Counted from the first letter of the stretch, positions 17,591-26,744 are shown. The stretch: DNA of 64,000 nt from an uncultured Candidatus Cenarchaeum sp. (GCA_958295735.1 OY282369.1:1782161-1846160); one strand, 5' to 3'. Notes: a model not told the origin generated them from the sequence alone. Program-made: numbers and translations.

Positions 17591-18556
17591 CTACCTTTCC
17601 AGCTGCGTCAGGCGATCCAGCCCGCAGTCGATGCTGCACTCGGGCTCGTCCCAGTCCAGCATGTCCCTCGCGGGTATGATGCCCAGCGGATCGTACGAGT
17701 CGAACCGCGCCGCGCCGCGCAGGGCCGAGACCACGACCACGCCGGGCCCGCCTGGCCCCTCGGCCTCCTCGGCATAGTCGACGCGGACGCCGCCGAGGGC
17801 GCCGGCCGCCAGCCGCACGGCCTCGTCGAGGGCGCCCACCGGGATGCCTTTCCCGCCCGCCACGTGCAGGACGGAGCGGCCCGCGCTGCCTAGGGGCGCG
17901 CTGGCGTGCACGGCCTTGAGGGCCGATCTCAGCGCCTCCTCCTTGCCGCCGGCCGCCGGCGCCCAGCCCGGCGCGGCCACGCTGGTCCCCTCCGCCGCGG
18001 GCGAGCCGGCCAGCGCGTTCGCCGCGCACAAAAGAGCGGCATCGGCCGCCATGCGGGCGTCGCCCGCGCTCATCTCGGGGTTGCTGTCTATGACGGCATC
18101 GTTGTCCGCAACTATGACGCACCCCGAGTCCTCCCTCACGCGGCGCAGGGCCACGCCTGCCGCGAACAGCCTGTCCTTCTCGAAGCGGAACGGCATTATG
18201 ACCAGCGAGGCCAGGGGGATCCCGGCATTCCTGCAGGCGCGCGAGACCACGGGGGCTATGGCCGAGCCGTCGCGGCCGGCCAAGTTGCCCACCAGTATCG
18301 CCGACGAGTACGGCGCGAGGGCGGCCTCTACGGAGCCCTGCGCGGCCATGGCGCCGCCGCGGACCAGGGCCGCCGAGGGGTTGATCGTGTTGCCGGTGGC
18401 GACCAGTATGGATTCCCCGCTCCCGCCGCCGATCTCCGAGGCATCGGTCCCTACGCGGAGGCAGTCGATCCCCATCGCCCCGGCGATCCGGGCGGCCAGC
18501 CTGGAGCCCGCCCCGCCCACGCCTACCGCGAGCGCGGGACTGGACAGGGCGACCAT
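17591..18556 (-). CDS. divergent FtsZ/tubulin-family protein
   Basis: A 321-residue protein aligned by eye to FtsZ. The T1 loop GVGGAGSRLA follows the first strand, then GTDASEI in place of NTDAQ. PFRFEKDRLFAAGVALRRVRE matches FtsZ PFSFEGKRR...GIERL, and VIVADND matches the IPND step. The GTP-binding signature GGGTGTG (T4) is replaced by NLAGRDGSA, so GTP binding or hydrolysis may be altered. Thaumarchaea divide with CdvABC, and their FtsZ homologue in Nitrosopumilus was not found at the division site. The start at 18556 is fixed by a TATA box at 18578-18587, which would lie inside the gene if the upstream ATG were used. Confidence 0.8.
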   Translation of the reverse strand: MVALSSPALAVGVGGAGSRLAARIAGAMGIDCLRVGTDASEIGGGSGESILVATGNTINPSAALVRGGAMAAQGSVEAALAPYSSAILVGNLAGRDGSAIAPVVSRACRNAGIPLASLVIMPFRFEKDRLFAAGVALRRVREDSGCVIVADNDAVIDSNPEMSAGDARMAADAALLCAANALAGSPAAEGTSVAAPGWAPAAGGKEEALRSALKAVHASAPLGSAGRSVLHVAGGKGIPVGALDEAVRLAAGALGGVRVDYAEEAEGPGGPGVVVVSALRGAARFDSYDPLGIIPARDMLDWDEPECSIDCGLDRLTQLER

Positions 18557-18577
18557 CAAGCAACCCCTCGCGGGTTG

Positions 18578-18587
18578 GATAAAAAAC
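18578..18587 (-). promoter_or_regulatory. TATA box of FtsZ-like gene
   Basis: TTTTTTATCC on the minus strand, about 26 nt before the ATG at 18556. It overlaps the short spacer after the tRNA methylthiotransferase gene. Confidence 0.65.
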
Positions 18588-18650
18588 ATTATCGGTCGGT
18601 TTTGTTCCGCCGGGCGGTCTAGGGTTTTTAGCTAGCCGGCGGCCCCCCCC

Positions 18651-19998
18651 TCAGGCGGCGATCTCGCCCGCGAGGGCGTGGGCGGTGGCTCCGGTGATCC
18701 GGACGGTGCGGAAGCCGGCCGCCGGGGCGCGCCCTCCCCCGGTCTTGACGTACACGGGCTTGTATGCGGGGTTCCTCCCCCTGGCTGCCGGCTCCCCGTC
18801 CCCGTCCCCGGCGCGGGGCGGGGCCTCGGCGAACATCACCCTGCCCTTCCACCCGATCCAGCGCCTGTTGGCCTCGAGCGAGACGGCCGCGGCCAGCCTC
18901 GACACGATCCCGCTGCGCCGCTTGGCGGTGCGGGCATCGACCGCCTCGTCCCTCCGGCCGGCCGCCTCCGTGCCGGGCCTGGCGCTGTACCGCGAGACGT
19001 TCACGACGTCCGGCCTGGCCTCCTCCAGCATCCGCACGGTCTCCCCAAAGTCCCCGTCCGTCTCGCCCGGAAAGCCTGTTATCACGTCGGTGGCTATGGT
19101 GAACCGGCCGAACTCGGCGCGGAATGCCGCCGCCGCGTCGGCGAACGTGGCCGCCGTGTGGGATCTCCTCATGGCGCGCAGCACGGAGCCGCTGCCGCTC
19201 TGCACCGGAATGTGCAGGAACCTGTACACCCTGGGGCTGCGGAACGAGCGGAGCAGCCCGGCGCGTATGCGCGGCACGTACATGGGGTTCATCATGCCCA
19301 CCCGCACCATGTATTCCGGCCCGCCCTCCCGCATTCCGGCTACCGCGTCCACGAGCCCCGGCAGGTCGGCCCCTATGTCCATGCCGTAGCAGCCGTTGTC
19401 CGTGGAGGTGAGCCAGAACTCCCTGCACCCGTCGGCCATGTCCGCCCTCGCCTGGCGCACCACGTCGCCTATGCGGTAGCTCCGCAGCCCCCCCTTCGCC
19501 AGCTTTGTCTGGCAGAACGAGCACTCGCTGAGGCACCCGCTGGATATCTGTATTATCCCCACCGCCCCGTTGAGCCTCACCCTGGGCAGGCCGGCCTTCT
19601 GCGCCCCCGTGTCGCCAAGCTCCACCGCCTTTTTCCCCGCCAGCGCGGCGTCGGCCACCTCCAGCGCCCTGTCCAGGGAGCCCGGCCCGAGCATGCTGGC
19701 GCCCGCCCCGGCGAACTTCTCCACCGTGCGCCGCTCGGCCTTGGGCAGGCAGCCGGCCACCACGAGCGGCCTCCCCGAGAGCTCCTTCATCCTGTGGATC
19801 ATCCTGCTCGCGGTGGCGTCCTTTACCGAGCAGGTGACCAGTATCCCCAGGTCGGACTCTTCCGGGGACCCCGCCAGGGTGTGGCGCGCCCCCGCCCCGC
19901 CGGAGACCGCCCCCGCTATTATCTCAGAGTCCGACCGGCTGGCGGAGCAACCGTACGACTCTATCCAGATCCTGGCCGAGGCCGCCGCCCCCCGTCAC
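18651..19998 (-). CDS. tRNA (t6A37) methylthiotransferase, 5' end disrupted
   Basis: Radical-SAM enzyme of the archaeal/eukaryal MtaB/CDKAL1 group, which converts t6A to ms2t6A at tRNA position 37. The N-terminal iron-sulfur domain has its three cysteines in ESYGCSASRSDSEI, VTCSVKD and VAGCLPKAE. The radical-SAM CxxxCxxC is SGCLSECSFCQTK. A TRAM domain closes the protein. The frame containing the first two cysteines has no ATG, GTG or TTG between the upstream lyase stop (19995-19997) and ESYGCS. The first in-frame ATG, at 19802, is too late. A GTG at 19998 overlapping that stop (GTGA) is one base out of frame, and removing one G from the following G6 run (19988-19993) would join them. So it is either a sequencing indel, a real frameshift, or a non-canonical start. 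Confidence 0.85.
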
Positions 19999-21365
19999 CG
20001 GAGCAGGGCCTCCGCCTGCTCCTTCGTTACCATGCCCTCCTCCACGGCGAGATCGCCCGCCGGCCTGCCCGTCCGCAGCGACTCCTTGAACAGGGCCGCG
20101 GCCCTCTGGTAGCCTATCCTGGGGGCCAGGGCCGTCGCCGCGGCGGGGCTCATGGCTATGCCGCGCTCCAGCGTCCCGGCGTTGGCGGCCAGCCCGTCCA
20201 GCATGTTGGCCGAGAACACGGGCACGAACCTGGCCAGCATGTCCGCCGAGTCCAGCACCGACCTGAGCATCCCGGGCAGCATCACGTTCAGCTCGAACTG
20301 GCCCGCCTGGGCGGCCTGGGCTACCGCGGCGTCGTTCCCGACGACCGCGTGGCAGACCATGTTCATGCACTCGGCCAGCGACGGGTTCACTTTCCCGGGC
20401 ATTATCGACGAGCCGGCGTGCACCGCCGGCACGGATATCTCGGCGAGGCCGGACGCGGGGCCCGAGGCCATCAGCCGCACGTCGCTCGCGATCCTCCCCG
20501 CCTCGACGGCCAGGTTGCGCATCGCCGAGGAGACCTCCGCGACGGCCAGCCTGCTCTGCAGCGCGAACTGCATGTCCGGCTCCGGCCTGAGCCGGAGCCC
20601 CGAGACCCTCGCCAGCTCGGCCACGGCCGCCTTCCTGTACCCCCTCGGGGCGTTGGCGCCGGTGCCGACCGCGGTCCCCCCCAGCGCGACGCGCTCCAGC
20701 CCGCGCGCCGCCGCGACGAGGGAGGCCCCCGCCCGGCGGATCGCCGTGGCGTACGCGGCGAACTCGCCGCCGAGCGTGACCGGCAGCGCGTCCATCAGGT
20801 GCGTCCTGCCCACCTTCCTGCGGCCGGCGAACCTGGCCGCCGCGCCCGACAGGGAGGACGCGAGGGCGTCGACGGCGCCGAGGGTCCCGCCCTCGGCGCG
20901 CAGCGCCGACAGCACGGAGACGTGCATGGCGGTGGGGAACGTGTCGTTGCTGGACTGGGACATGTTCACGTGGTCGTTCGGATGCAGCTCGGAGTACTGC
21001 CCGAGGTTCTTCCCCATCTGCCTCAGGGCCGCGTTGGCTATGACCTCGTTCGCGTTCATGTTGAAGGCGGTGCCCGCCCCCGAGTTTATCATGTCCACGA
21101 CGAAGTGGTCCCGCAGATCCCCCGCCAGTATCCTGTCGCAGGCCTCCGTTATGGCCCCGCCCCGCAGCCGGTCCAGCGCCCCGACCGAGACGTTGGCCAC
21201 GGCCGCCGCCCTCTTTATCATCACGTACGCGTCGACCAGCCGCGGGTGGGCGGGCCTGCCGGTCACGCGGTACTGCTCCACGGCCCTGGCGGTGAACGGG
21301 CCGTAGTACGCGCCGCCCGGGATCACGACCCTCCCCAGCGAGTCCTCGTCGATCCTGCGCCTCAA
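19995..21365 (-). CDS. fumC: fumarase/aspartase-family lyase, probably fumarate hydratase class II
   Basis: A 456-residue member of the fumarase/aspartase superfamily. The three conserved regions are present: SQSSNDTFPTAM (C1), GRTHLMDALPVTLGGEF (C2) and the signature GSSIMPGKVNP (C3). SSNDTFPTAM and HPNDHVNMSQ look like FumC, whereas AQAGQFELNVM after the signature recalls aspartate ammonia-lyase, so substrate is not certain. As fumarase it would serve the citric acid cycle and the 3-hydroxypropionate/4-hydroxybutyrate carbon-fixation cycle. The start is a TTG at 21365 with AT-rich boxes at 21388-21397 and 21398-21406 upstream. Confidence 0.85.
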   Translation of the reverse strand: MRRRIDEDSLGRVVIPGGAYYGPFTARAVEQYRVTGRPAHPRLVDAYVMIKRAAAVANVSVGALDRLRGGAITEACDRILAGDLRDHFVVDMINSGAGTAFNMNANEVIANAALRQMGKNLGQYSELHPNDHVNMSQSSNDTFPTAMHVSVLSALRAEGGTLGAVDALASSLSGAAARFAGRRKVGRTHLMDALPVTLGGEFAAYATAIRRAGASLVAAARGLERVALGGTAVGTGANAPRGYRKAAVAELARVSGLRLRPEPDMQFALQSRLAVAEVSSAMRNLAVEAGRIASDVRLMASGPASGLAEISVPAVHAGSSIMPGKVNPSLAECMNMVCHAVVGNDAAVAQAAQAGQFELNVMLPGMLRSVLDSADMLARFVPVFSANMLDGLAANAGTLERGIAMSPAAATALAPRIGYQRAAALFKESLRTGRPAGDLAVEEGMVTKEQAEALLR

Positions 21366-21387
21366 CGGCGGCCCGCGCCCCCCGCCG

Positions 21388-21406
21388 CCTTATCACCCTT
21401 TTTATC
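21388..21406 (-). promoter_or_regulatory. TATA-like boxes of the fumarase-family gene
   Basis: Minus strand GGATAAAAAGGGTGATAAGG holds two overlapping TATA-like elements, 27 and 37 nt before the TTG start. Confidence 0.5.
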
Positions 21407-21649
21407 CGCGCCGCCCGGGCGCGGGCCCCGCCCGGCCCCGGCCGGGCGCCCCGCGGGGCGGGGCTGCCCCGCCCCGCGGGCCCGGCCGGGACAAAACCGC
21501 GCCCGGATCGCGGCGGACCCGGGCCCGGCGCCCCGCAGCGCGCGGGCTTGCGCCCAAACCGAAACCGCGCCTGGCGGCAACAAGCCGCCCCCAATCCCGC
21601 GCCCAGATCGCGACGGACGTGAGCCTGCGCCCCGCCGCCGCTCACACAA
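21407..21649. other. GC-rich spacer with a dispersed repeat
   Basis: No supported gene. Contains a copy of a dispersed intergenic element (about 21551-21620, with CCAAACCGAAACCGCGCCT) and a shorter degenerate version at about 21483-21530. Confidence 0.5.
21551..21620. repeat. dispersed intergenic repeat, copy 1
   Basis: Shares CCAAACCGAAACCGCGCCT and GCCGCCCCC with the copy at 26829-26900, in the same order and spacing, with more diverged central bases. A third, weaker copy is at 39456-39530. Confidence 0.6.
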
Positions 21650-21658
21650 CATATAAAG
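21650..21658 (+). promoter_or_regulatory. TATA box of nirK
   Basis: CATATAAAG centred 26 nt before the ATG at 21680, the best TATA consensus in the window, in keeping with high expression of this gene in ammonia oxidisers. Confidence 0.75.
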
Positions 21659-21679
21659 ATCCGCGAGGGCGCGCCCGCA

Positions 21680-23074
21680 ATGAACAAGAAAATCAGTATG
21701 CTCCTTACAGTCACCGCGGTAGCGGTGATGGGTGCTACACTATTCGGCAGCACGTACTCGCAGACGCAGATCGCCGGCCAGTCGATATCGAAGCAGGAGG
21801 TAGACCTCATGCAGCAGATACACGACATGGGCGGCCTGCAGCTCGTGATGCCGCAGGCGTTTGCGGAGACCGACTGCGGGGCCCTCGAGTCCAGCGGCCG
21901 GAACGTCGTGGAGTTCAACCTCACGGGCGAGAGCATCGAGATGCCCATAATGGGAGGCGGGATGTACCACGCAATGTCGTTCAGCGAGCAGGTGCCGGGT
22001 CCCACGCTCAGGGTCACCCAGGGCGACGTCGTGAAGATGTCCCTGACCATACCCGAGGACGAGGTGACGGCCCACGGCAACGACATGCACGCTTCCCAGA
22101 TATCCTCGGCCGCGTTCGAGTCGGTAAATCCCGGCGAGACGTCCGTCTACTGCTACATAGCGGAGGCGGCGGGGGTGTTCAAGTACCACTGCTCGGGCGT
22201 AAAGCTGGTCGGAATGGACCAGCACGTCCTCTCCGGCATGCACGGCATAGCCATAGTCGACCCCGCCAACGGCTACAAGAAGCTCATGGTGGAGAAGACC
22301 AGCGGCAGCGGAGAGCTCGACAGGATGTACTACTCTGCGGACGCGCTGGAGTTCCAACTCCAGTACTCGCAGCTCTTCATCAACGACGACGGCCTCTACG
22401 ACGCGCGCGCCATGTTCGATCACGACCAGACGCAGACCACGGTCAACGGCCAGGCGTTCGGCTACGTCCCCAACGGCGTGCACAACGCCATCATAATGGG
22501 CGACGAGAACCGGAACATCTTCGTGGCGCAGCCGTGGAACGACCTCGACCTCAAGCAGTACCAGTCGCAGCTCCTGTACGTGGAGACGGGCCAGCATGTC
22601 CGCCTCTTCATAGAGAACCAGGCCAACGAGCCGGTCTACTTCCACATAGTCGGGGAGATCCTCGACCGCGTGACGCAGGGCAACAGGGTGCAGTCGGCGG
22701 CCACCGAGACGTGGCTGCTCGGAGGCTCGCAGAACATGATAGTGGACCTCGTATTCGACGAGCCCGGAACGTACGCCGCGGTCAACCACGACTACGGCGC
22801 GCTGTACACCGGCGCGGCGACCGTGTTTGTTGCCGGCGATCCGTTCGGGCTCAACGACCGCCTCATGGAGGCCGAGATCCTCGAAGATCCTGTTCCGTCG
22901 TACGCGTACGTGCTGGGCAACCCGAGCGATGCCGTTCCCCCGATGGGAATGAACAGCATCGCCCACCCGGCCGTCAACGTGCACGGGATGTACTCCGACA
23001 GCGTAGTAGAGCAGAAGATAGCCGACGGCGCGATACCCCTCTGGGACGTCGTGCCGACGTTGCCTCCGTTCTAG
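21680..23074 (+). CDS. nirK: NirK-type multicopper oxidase (copper nitrite reductase)
   Basis: A 464-residue exported cupredoxin oxidase of the thaumarchaeal NirK group. A Sec signal follows MNKKISMLLTVTAVAVMGAT. The first cupredoxin domain contains GPTLRVTQGDVV and the copper ligands in AHGNDMHA. The type 1 and type 2 site segment has YHCSGVKLVGMDQHVLSGMHG (Cys, His and Met ligands). The second domain carries VYFHIVGE and NHDYGALYTGA. It reduces nitrite to nitric oxide at the outer face of the membrane. The gene stands alone with its own strong promoter, a T-rich 3' end, and codons less GC-biased than its neighbours. Confidence 0.95.
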   Translation: MNKKISMLLTVTAVAVMGATLFGSTYSQTQIAGQSISKQEVDLMQQIHDMGGLQLVMPQAFAETDCGALESSGRNVVEFNLTGESIEMPIMGGGMYHAMSFSEQVPGPTLRVTQGDVVKMSLTIPEDEVTAHGNDMHASQISSAAFESVNPGETSVYCYIAEAAGVFKYHCSGVKLVGMDQHVLSGMHGIAIVDPANGYKKLMVEKTSGSGELDRMYYSADALEFQLQYSQLFINDDGLYDARAMFDHDQTQTTVNGQAFGYVPNGVHNAIIMGDENRNIFVAQPWNDLDLKQYQSQLLYVETGQHVRLFIENQANEPVYFHIVGEILDRVTQGNRVQSAATETWLLGGSQNMIVDLVFDEPGTYAAVNHDYGALYTGAATVFVAGDPFGLNDRLMEAEILEDPVPSYAYVLGNPSDAVPPMGMNSIAHPAVNVHGMYSDSVVEQKIADGAIPLWDVVPTLPPF

Positions 23075-23104
23075 GCAGTGCGGCACACGCCGGAACGCGC
23101 CTAG

Positions 23105-23125
23105 AATTCCTTTTTCATTTTATCC
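23105..23125 (+). terminator. T-rich terminator after nirK
   Basis: TTCCTTTTTCATTTTATCC begins about 33 nt after the nirK stop. Pyrimidine/T runs of this kind end archaeal transcripts, and it is the only such run nearby. Confidence 0.55.
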
Positions 23126-23155
23126 GCCCGCGGGGCCGCCGAGCCCGCCCTTTCC

Positions 23156-23337
23156 CGCGCGCCGGGGCGGGCGCGCAGCCGCGCCGGCCGCCGCCGCGTG
23201 CGGGAGGGGATCCGGACCGCCCGCACCGCGCGCCGGGGCGGGCGCGCGGCCGCGCCGGCCGCCGCCGCGTGCGGGAGGGGATCCGGACCGCCCACACCGC
23301 GCGCCGGGGCGGGCGCGCGGCCGCGCCGGCCGCCGCT
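23156..23337. repeat. 71-nt tandem repeat, 2.6 copies
   Basis: Units begin at 23156, 23227 and 23298 (last one truncated near 23337), almost identical, each starting CGCGCGCCGGGGCGGGCG. They fill the nirK-serA spacer up to the serA promoter. No coding potential. Confidence 0.9.
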
Positions 23338-23341
23338 ACAT

Positions 23342-23353
23342 GAATTATATTTC
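23342..23353 (+). promoter_or_regulatory. TATA box of serA
   Basis: GAATTATATTTC, about 26 nt before the GTG at 23374. Confidence 0.6.
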
Positions 23354-23373
23354 CTGATCCCGGCCGCACGGCC

Positions 23374-24327
23374 GTGAGCGGCGACCATGCAGCGCTGATA
23401 TGCGATCCGGTGGATCCCGCCCTGGCGAGGGTGCTTTCCGCCAGCGGCGTCTCGGTCGACTCCGAGCCGGAGATAACGGCCGAGCGCCTGGCCGAGCGCA
23501 TAGGCGAGTACGAGATCGTGGTGGTGCGGAGCAGGACCAGGCTGACGCGCGGCCTGATCGGGGCCGCCTCGCGCTGCAGGATAATAGCGCGCGTCGGCGT
23601 CGGGCTGGACAACATCGACGCGGCCGCCGCGGCCGAGCGCGGCATACGAGTCATGAACGCCGCCGAGGCCGCCACGACGGCGGTAGCCGAACTCGTGCTG
23701 GGGCTCATGCTCGGGATGGCCCGCCAGATCCCGCTGGCCGACCGCGGAACCCGCGGCGGCGGCTGGCCCAAGGGGGCCCTGCGCGGGACGGAGCTGAAGG
23801 GCAAGTACCTCGGCATAGTGGGGCTGGGCAACATCGGGCGGCGCTTGGGCCGGCTGGCCAGGGGGCTCAACATGAACATAATAGGGCACGACGTGGTGCC
23901 CATAGACCAGCAGTTCTCCAGGGACGTGGGGCTGGTGAAGGCGGATCTGGACACGCTGCTGCGCAGCTCCGACTATGTGTCGCTGCACGTGCCGCTGCTG
24001 GACTCCACCCGCCACATGATCGACGCCGGCAGGCTGTCGCTGATGAAGCCGACCGCGCGCATAATCAACACGTCGCGGGGCGGCGTCATAGACGAGGACG
24101 CGCTGTACGATGCGGTGAAGGGCGGCCGGCTGGCGGGCGCGGCGCTGGACGTCTACGAAAAAGAGCCGCCCGCCGGCACCAGGCTGGCCGAGCTGGATGG
24201 CGTCATAATGACCCCACACGTCGGCGCGATGACGGCGGAGGCCCAGGCGCTGGCGGCAACGGTCATAGCGGAAAAAATCATCCAGGCGATCAGGGGGCCG
24301 CCGGCCCCGCCCGCGCCGGATACCTAG
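23374..24327 (+). CDS. serA: D-3-phosphoglycerate dehydrogenase (short form)
   Basis: A 317-residue NAD-dependent D-2-hydroxyacid dehydrogenase. The nucleotide-binding motif GLGNIGRRLG is at about residues 151-160. The catalytic Arg is in NTSRGGVID, the Glu in DVYEKEPP and the His in TPHVGAMT. RVGVGLDNID in the first third is typical of SerA. The C-terminal ACT domain of long forms is absent, as in other archaeal versions. It begins serine synthesis from 3-phosphoglycerate. Other 2-hydroxyacid dehydrogenases of the family are possible. Confidence 0.85.
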   Translation: MSGDHAALICDPVDPALARVLSASGVSVDSEPEITAERLAERIGEYEIVVVRSRTRLTRGLIGAASRCRIIARVGVGLDNIDAAAAAERGIRVMNAAEAATTAVAELVLGLMLGMARQIPLADRGTRGGGWPKGALRGTELKGKYLGIVGLGNIGRRLGRLARGLNMNIIGHDVVPIDQQFSRDVGLVKADLDTLLRSSDYVSLHVPLLDSTRHMIDAGRLSLMKPTARIINTSRGGVIDEDALYDAVKGGRLAGAALDVYEKEPPAGTRLAELDGVIMTPHVGAMTAEAQALAATVIAEKIIQAIRGPPAPPAPDT

Positions 24328-24359
24328 TGCTTTTAAGGCGGGCCGCAGAGCACACCGCG

Positions 24360-25508
24360 ATGGGATTCGTGTCGCCGCCGCGCGCCGCCTGCGCGGCCCT
24401 GCTGGCGGTCGCGGCGCTGGCCTTCGCCGCCCCGGCGCACGCCGAGCCGGGGACGATCGCGGCGGGGGACGGCAGCGGGGGCCAGGCCGAGATCAGCTAC
24501 GATGCCACGGGAGTCGTGGTGAAGGCGGCCACCGTCGATACCGACTTTGCGGCGCTCGTGCTGGACGTGGACGTCGGCGGCCCGGACGGGGTGCTGGAGG
24601 TGACTCTCGAGAGGGGCTTCCTGGACTCGGTCAGCGTGGACGGCGACGCCGACATTGAATTCATAGTGGTATTTGACGGCGGCGACGAGCCCGTGTTCGA
24701 GGAGGTGCTTACGACGGACGCGAGCAGGACGCTGAGGATCGAGCTGCCCGCGGGGAGCGACGAGGTCACGATCGTCGGCACGGTGCTCGGCTCCGGCGCA
24801 GCGCCTGCGGACGGCGCCTCAGCCGACTCTGCCGTTCCGGAAGATGGCGCGGGGACCGGCGAGCCTGATGGCGTGGCGGCCGAGCAGGCCGAGGCCGAGG
24901 CGGTTGCCGAGGCCGAGGCGGCTGCCGAGCAGGCCGAGGCCGAGGCGGTTGCCGAGGCCGAGGCGGCTGCCGCGCAGGCCGAGGCCGAGGCGGCTGCCGA
25001 GGCCGAGGCGGCTGCCGAGGCCGAGGCGGCTGCCGCGCAGGCAGATGCCGAGGCGGCTGCCGAGGCCGAGGCGGCTGCCGCGCAGGCAGATGCCGAGGCG
25101 GCTGCCGAGGCCGAGGCGGCTGCCGCGCAGGCAGATGCCGAGGCGGCTGCCGAGGCCGAGGCGGCTGCCGCGCAGGCAGATGCCGAGGCGGCTGCCGAGG
25201 CCGAGGCGGCTGCCGCGCAGGCAGATGCCGAGGCGGCTGCCGAGGCCGAGGCGGCTGCCGCGCAGGCAGATGCCGAGGCCGAGGCGGCTGCCGCGCAGGC
25301 AGAGGCCGAGGCGGCAGTGGACGCGTGCGGCCCCGGCACGGTGCTGCGTGGCGACACCTGCGTACTGAAGGCAAAGCCTGCCGCCAGCCTCAACAAGGAG
25401 CTTGCGGCGGGGGGCGCGGCCGGCTTTGGAATCGCGTTCGGCGCGGCCGTGATACTGGGTCTGATCAGCAGGGCGCACAGGAGGAAGCGGCGGGCCGCCG
25501 CGGCCTAG
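24360..25508 (+). CDS. secreted, membrane-anchored protein with Ala/Glu repeat stalk
   Basis: A 382-residue protein of unknown function. A signal peptide (about 1-28, ending APAHA) is followed by a beta-rich domain to about 145. Then come about 150 residues of Ala/Glu/Gln/Asp repeats (15-residue unit close to [15 protein letters not shown]), predicted to be a long helical stalk. The C-terminal block has a short [12 protein letters not shown] loop, a membrane helix ([16 protein letters not shown]) and a basic tail RRKRR. The layout is a surface protein held by its C-terminus. The TATA-like CTTTTAAGG at 24330-24338 precedes it. The stop shares a CTAG with the convergent gene. Confidence 0.75.
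   Translation: MGFVSPPRAACAALLAVAALAFAAPAHAEPGTIAAGDGSGGQAEISYDATGVVVKAATVDTDFAALVLDVDVGGPDGVLEVTLERGFLDSVSVDGDADIEFIVVFDGGDEPVFEEVLTTDASRTLRIELPAGSDEVTIVGTVLGSGAAPADGASADSAVPEDGAGTGEPDGVAAEQAEAEAVAEAEAAAEQAEAEAVAEAEAAAAQAEAEAAAEAEAAAEAEAAAAQADAEAAAEAEAAAAQADAEAAAEAEAAAAQADAEAAAEAEAAAAQADAEAAAEAEAAAAQADAEAAAEAEAAAAQADAEAEAAAAQAEAEAAVDACGPGTVLRGDTCVLKAKPAASLNKELAAGGAAGFGIAFGAAVILGLISRAHRRKRRAAAA
24886..25318 (+). repeat. 45-nt minisatellite in the stalk protein
   Basis: Units around GCGCAGGCAGATGCCGAGGC repeat every 45 nt for about six near-perfect copies, with more irregular units before. All in frame. Confidence 0.85.
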
Positions 25509-25978
25509 TCGCAGCCATCCTTCCAGTGCGCGCCGTTCATGATGTCGTAAAAGTCGGACGCCAGATGCGTCGTGGTCGTCGAGTACGGAACGACCCCGAT
25601 TATGGCCGTCTCCACCTCCACCTCCACGAACATCTTGCCGGGATCCAGCCTCACGGGCGCTGACCCCGCGAACTGCGCGTCCATGTGGAGAAACATGTAC
25701 TGCGACTCCACGTACGAGTCAGACCGGAAGTCCCCCTCCAGCACGAGGGGCCGGGACGGCGGGAGCGCCGACGCGGGGACGGAGTAGGTGCCCTTCCTGT
25801 CGCCCTCGTACACGGCCGTTATGCGGATGCCGCGCATGTCGAAGGGGAGGGGATGGGCGCTGCACGCCAGGACAGGCCGCTCGTTGCTTATCTCGAACAG
25901 GCTGAACAGCCCCTCCTCGGAGGAGCGCAGCTGCACGCCGTGCGCGGCCGCCGCGTTCAGTCCCGAGTGCGCCAGCAC
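25505..25978 (-). CDS. unrecognised exported protein, N-terminus unclear
   Basis: 157 residues from a GTG at 25978, no family recognised. The middle has extracellular-looking beta segments ([32 protein letters not shown]). The same frame continues upstream with a perfect membrane anchor ([19 protein letters not shown]) but contains no ATG, GTG or TTG before it meets the upstream gene. The natural start may be the GTG at 26039, which overlaps the upstream TGA, if a base is missing near 26026. The pair with the upstream secreted protein suggests a cell-surface role. Confidence 0.55.
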   Translation of the reverse strand: MLAHSGLNAAAAHGVQLRSSEEGLFSLFEISNERPVLACSAHPLPFDMRGIRITAVYEGDRKGTYSVPASALPPSRPLVLEGDFRSDSYVESQYMFLHMDAQFAGSAPVRLDPGKMFVEVEVETAIIGVVPYSTTTTHLASDFYDIMNGAHWKDGCD

Positions 25979-26036
25979 GACCGCTATGGCGGCCGCGGCC
26001 GCTACCGCCGCTACGGCGTGCCTGTCCGTGGCCGCG

Positions 26037-26711
26037 TCACCGGCCCACCGCGACGATCCCCGCGGACATGAGGTAGCGGAGGCCCTCTGCGAACTCGCCG
26101 TCGGTGATCAGCCCGTCCGCCCACCACCTGGTGCTGGTCTTGACCCACTGGGGGATGACGGCGCCGGGAGCCTCCCCCTCCCCGCCCTCGGCGGGGGGTA
26201 GCGATATTATCCCCGCGCCCACTAGGTACCTGACGGCGCCGGCGAACGTCCCGTCGGAGATCTCCCCGTCGGTCCACAGCACGGCGACGTCCCTTATCCA
26301 CGACGGTATGACCACCCGCCCCGAATCCTCCAGCCGGAACGTCGTGGCGGCCTCGCCCCCCGCGTACAGCACCCTCAGGGTGTACGTTCCGGTGGGATAG
26401 ACCAGCGACTCGAACGGGAACGGGGAGGTCAGCGTCGTGCTCGCGCCCTCGACCTCGAACAGTATGGGCGAGCTGCTCTTTCCGGCCTCGTCCCGTATGT
26501 ACAGCGCTGCAGGCCCGCCGGCGACCTCCGGGACCTCCAGCGTGAACGTCAGCCTGTCCCCGTAATAGTACGTCTCCTGCGAGGCGCGCACCGCGATGCC
26601 CGCCTCCTGAGCCGCGTGGGCCGGGGCGTGCATTCCCGCCGCCGCGAGCGCTGCCGCCGCAAGCGCGATCGACACGGCGACGGCCGCCGCCGGCGCGGCA
26701 AGTCCTCCCAC
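26037..26711 (-). CDS. secreted protein with two thaumarchaeal W-G-I-F-L-G-I repeats
   Basis: A 224-residue exported protein. An Ala-rich signal peptide ends near AAHAAQ (about 34). A beta-sandwich-like domain (about 40-130) follows, with TYYYGDRLTFTLEV and YPTGTYTLRVLY. Two copies of a 45-residue helical repeat close it: VIPSWIRDVAVLWTDGEISD and VIPQWVKTSTRWWADGLITD, each followed by a GxFAxxLRYLxxAGI-like stretch. This repeat is common in thaumarchaeal secreted proteins; its role is unknown. The start is GTG at 26711 with a TATA-like box near 26737. Confidence 0.75.
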   Translation of the reverse strand: MGGLAAPAAAVAVSIALAAAALAAAGMHAPAHAAQEAGIAVRASQETYYYGDRLTFTLEVPEVAGGPAALYIRDEAGKSSSPILFEVEGASTTLTSPFPFESLVYPTGTYTLRVLYAGGEAATTFRLEDSGRVVIPSWIRDVAVLWTDGEISDGTFAGAVRYLVGAGIISLPPAEGGEGEAPGAVIPQWVKTSTRWWADGLITDGEFAEGLRYLMSAGIVAVGR

Positions 26712-26732
26712 GGAAGGGGACGGCCCCGCACT

Positions 26733-26744
26733 CCAATAAATATC
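26733..26744 (-). promoter_or_regulatory. TATA-like box of the secreted-protein operon
   Basis: TGATATTTATTG on the minus strand, about 26 nt before the GTG at 26711. Confidence 0.55.
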
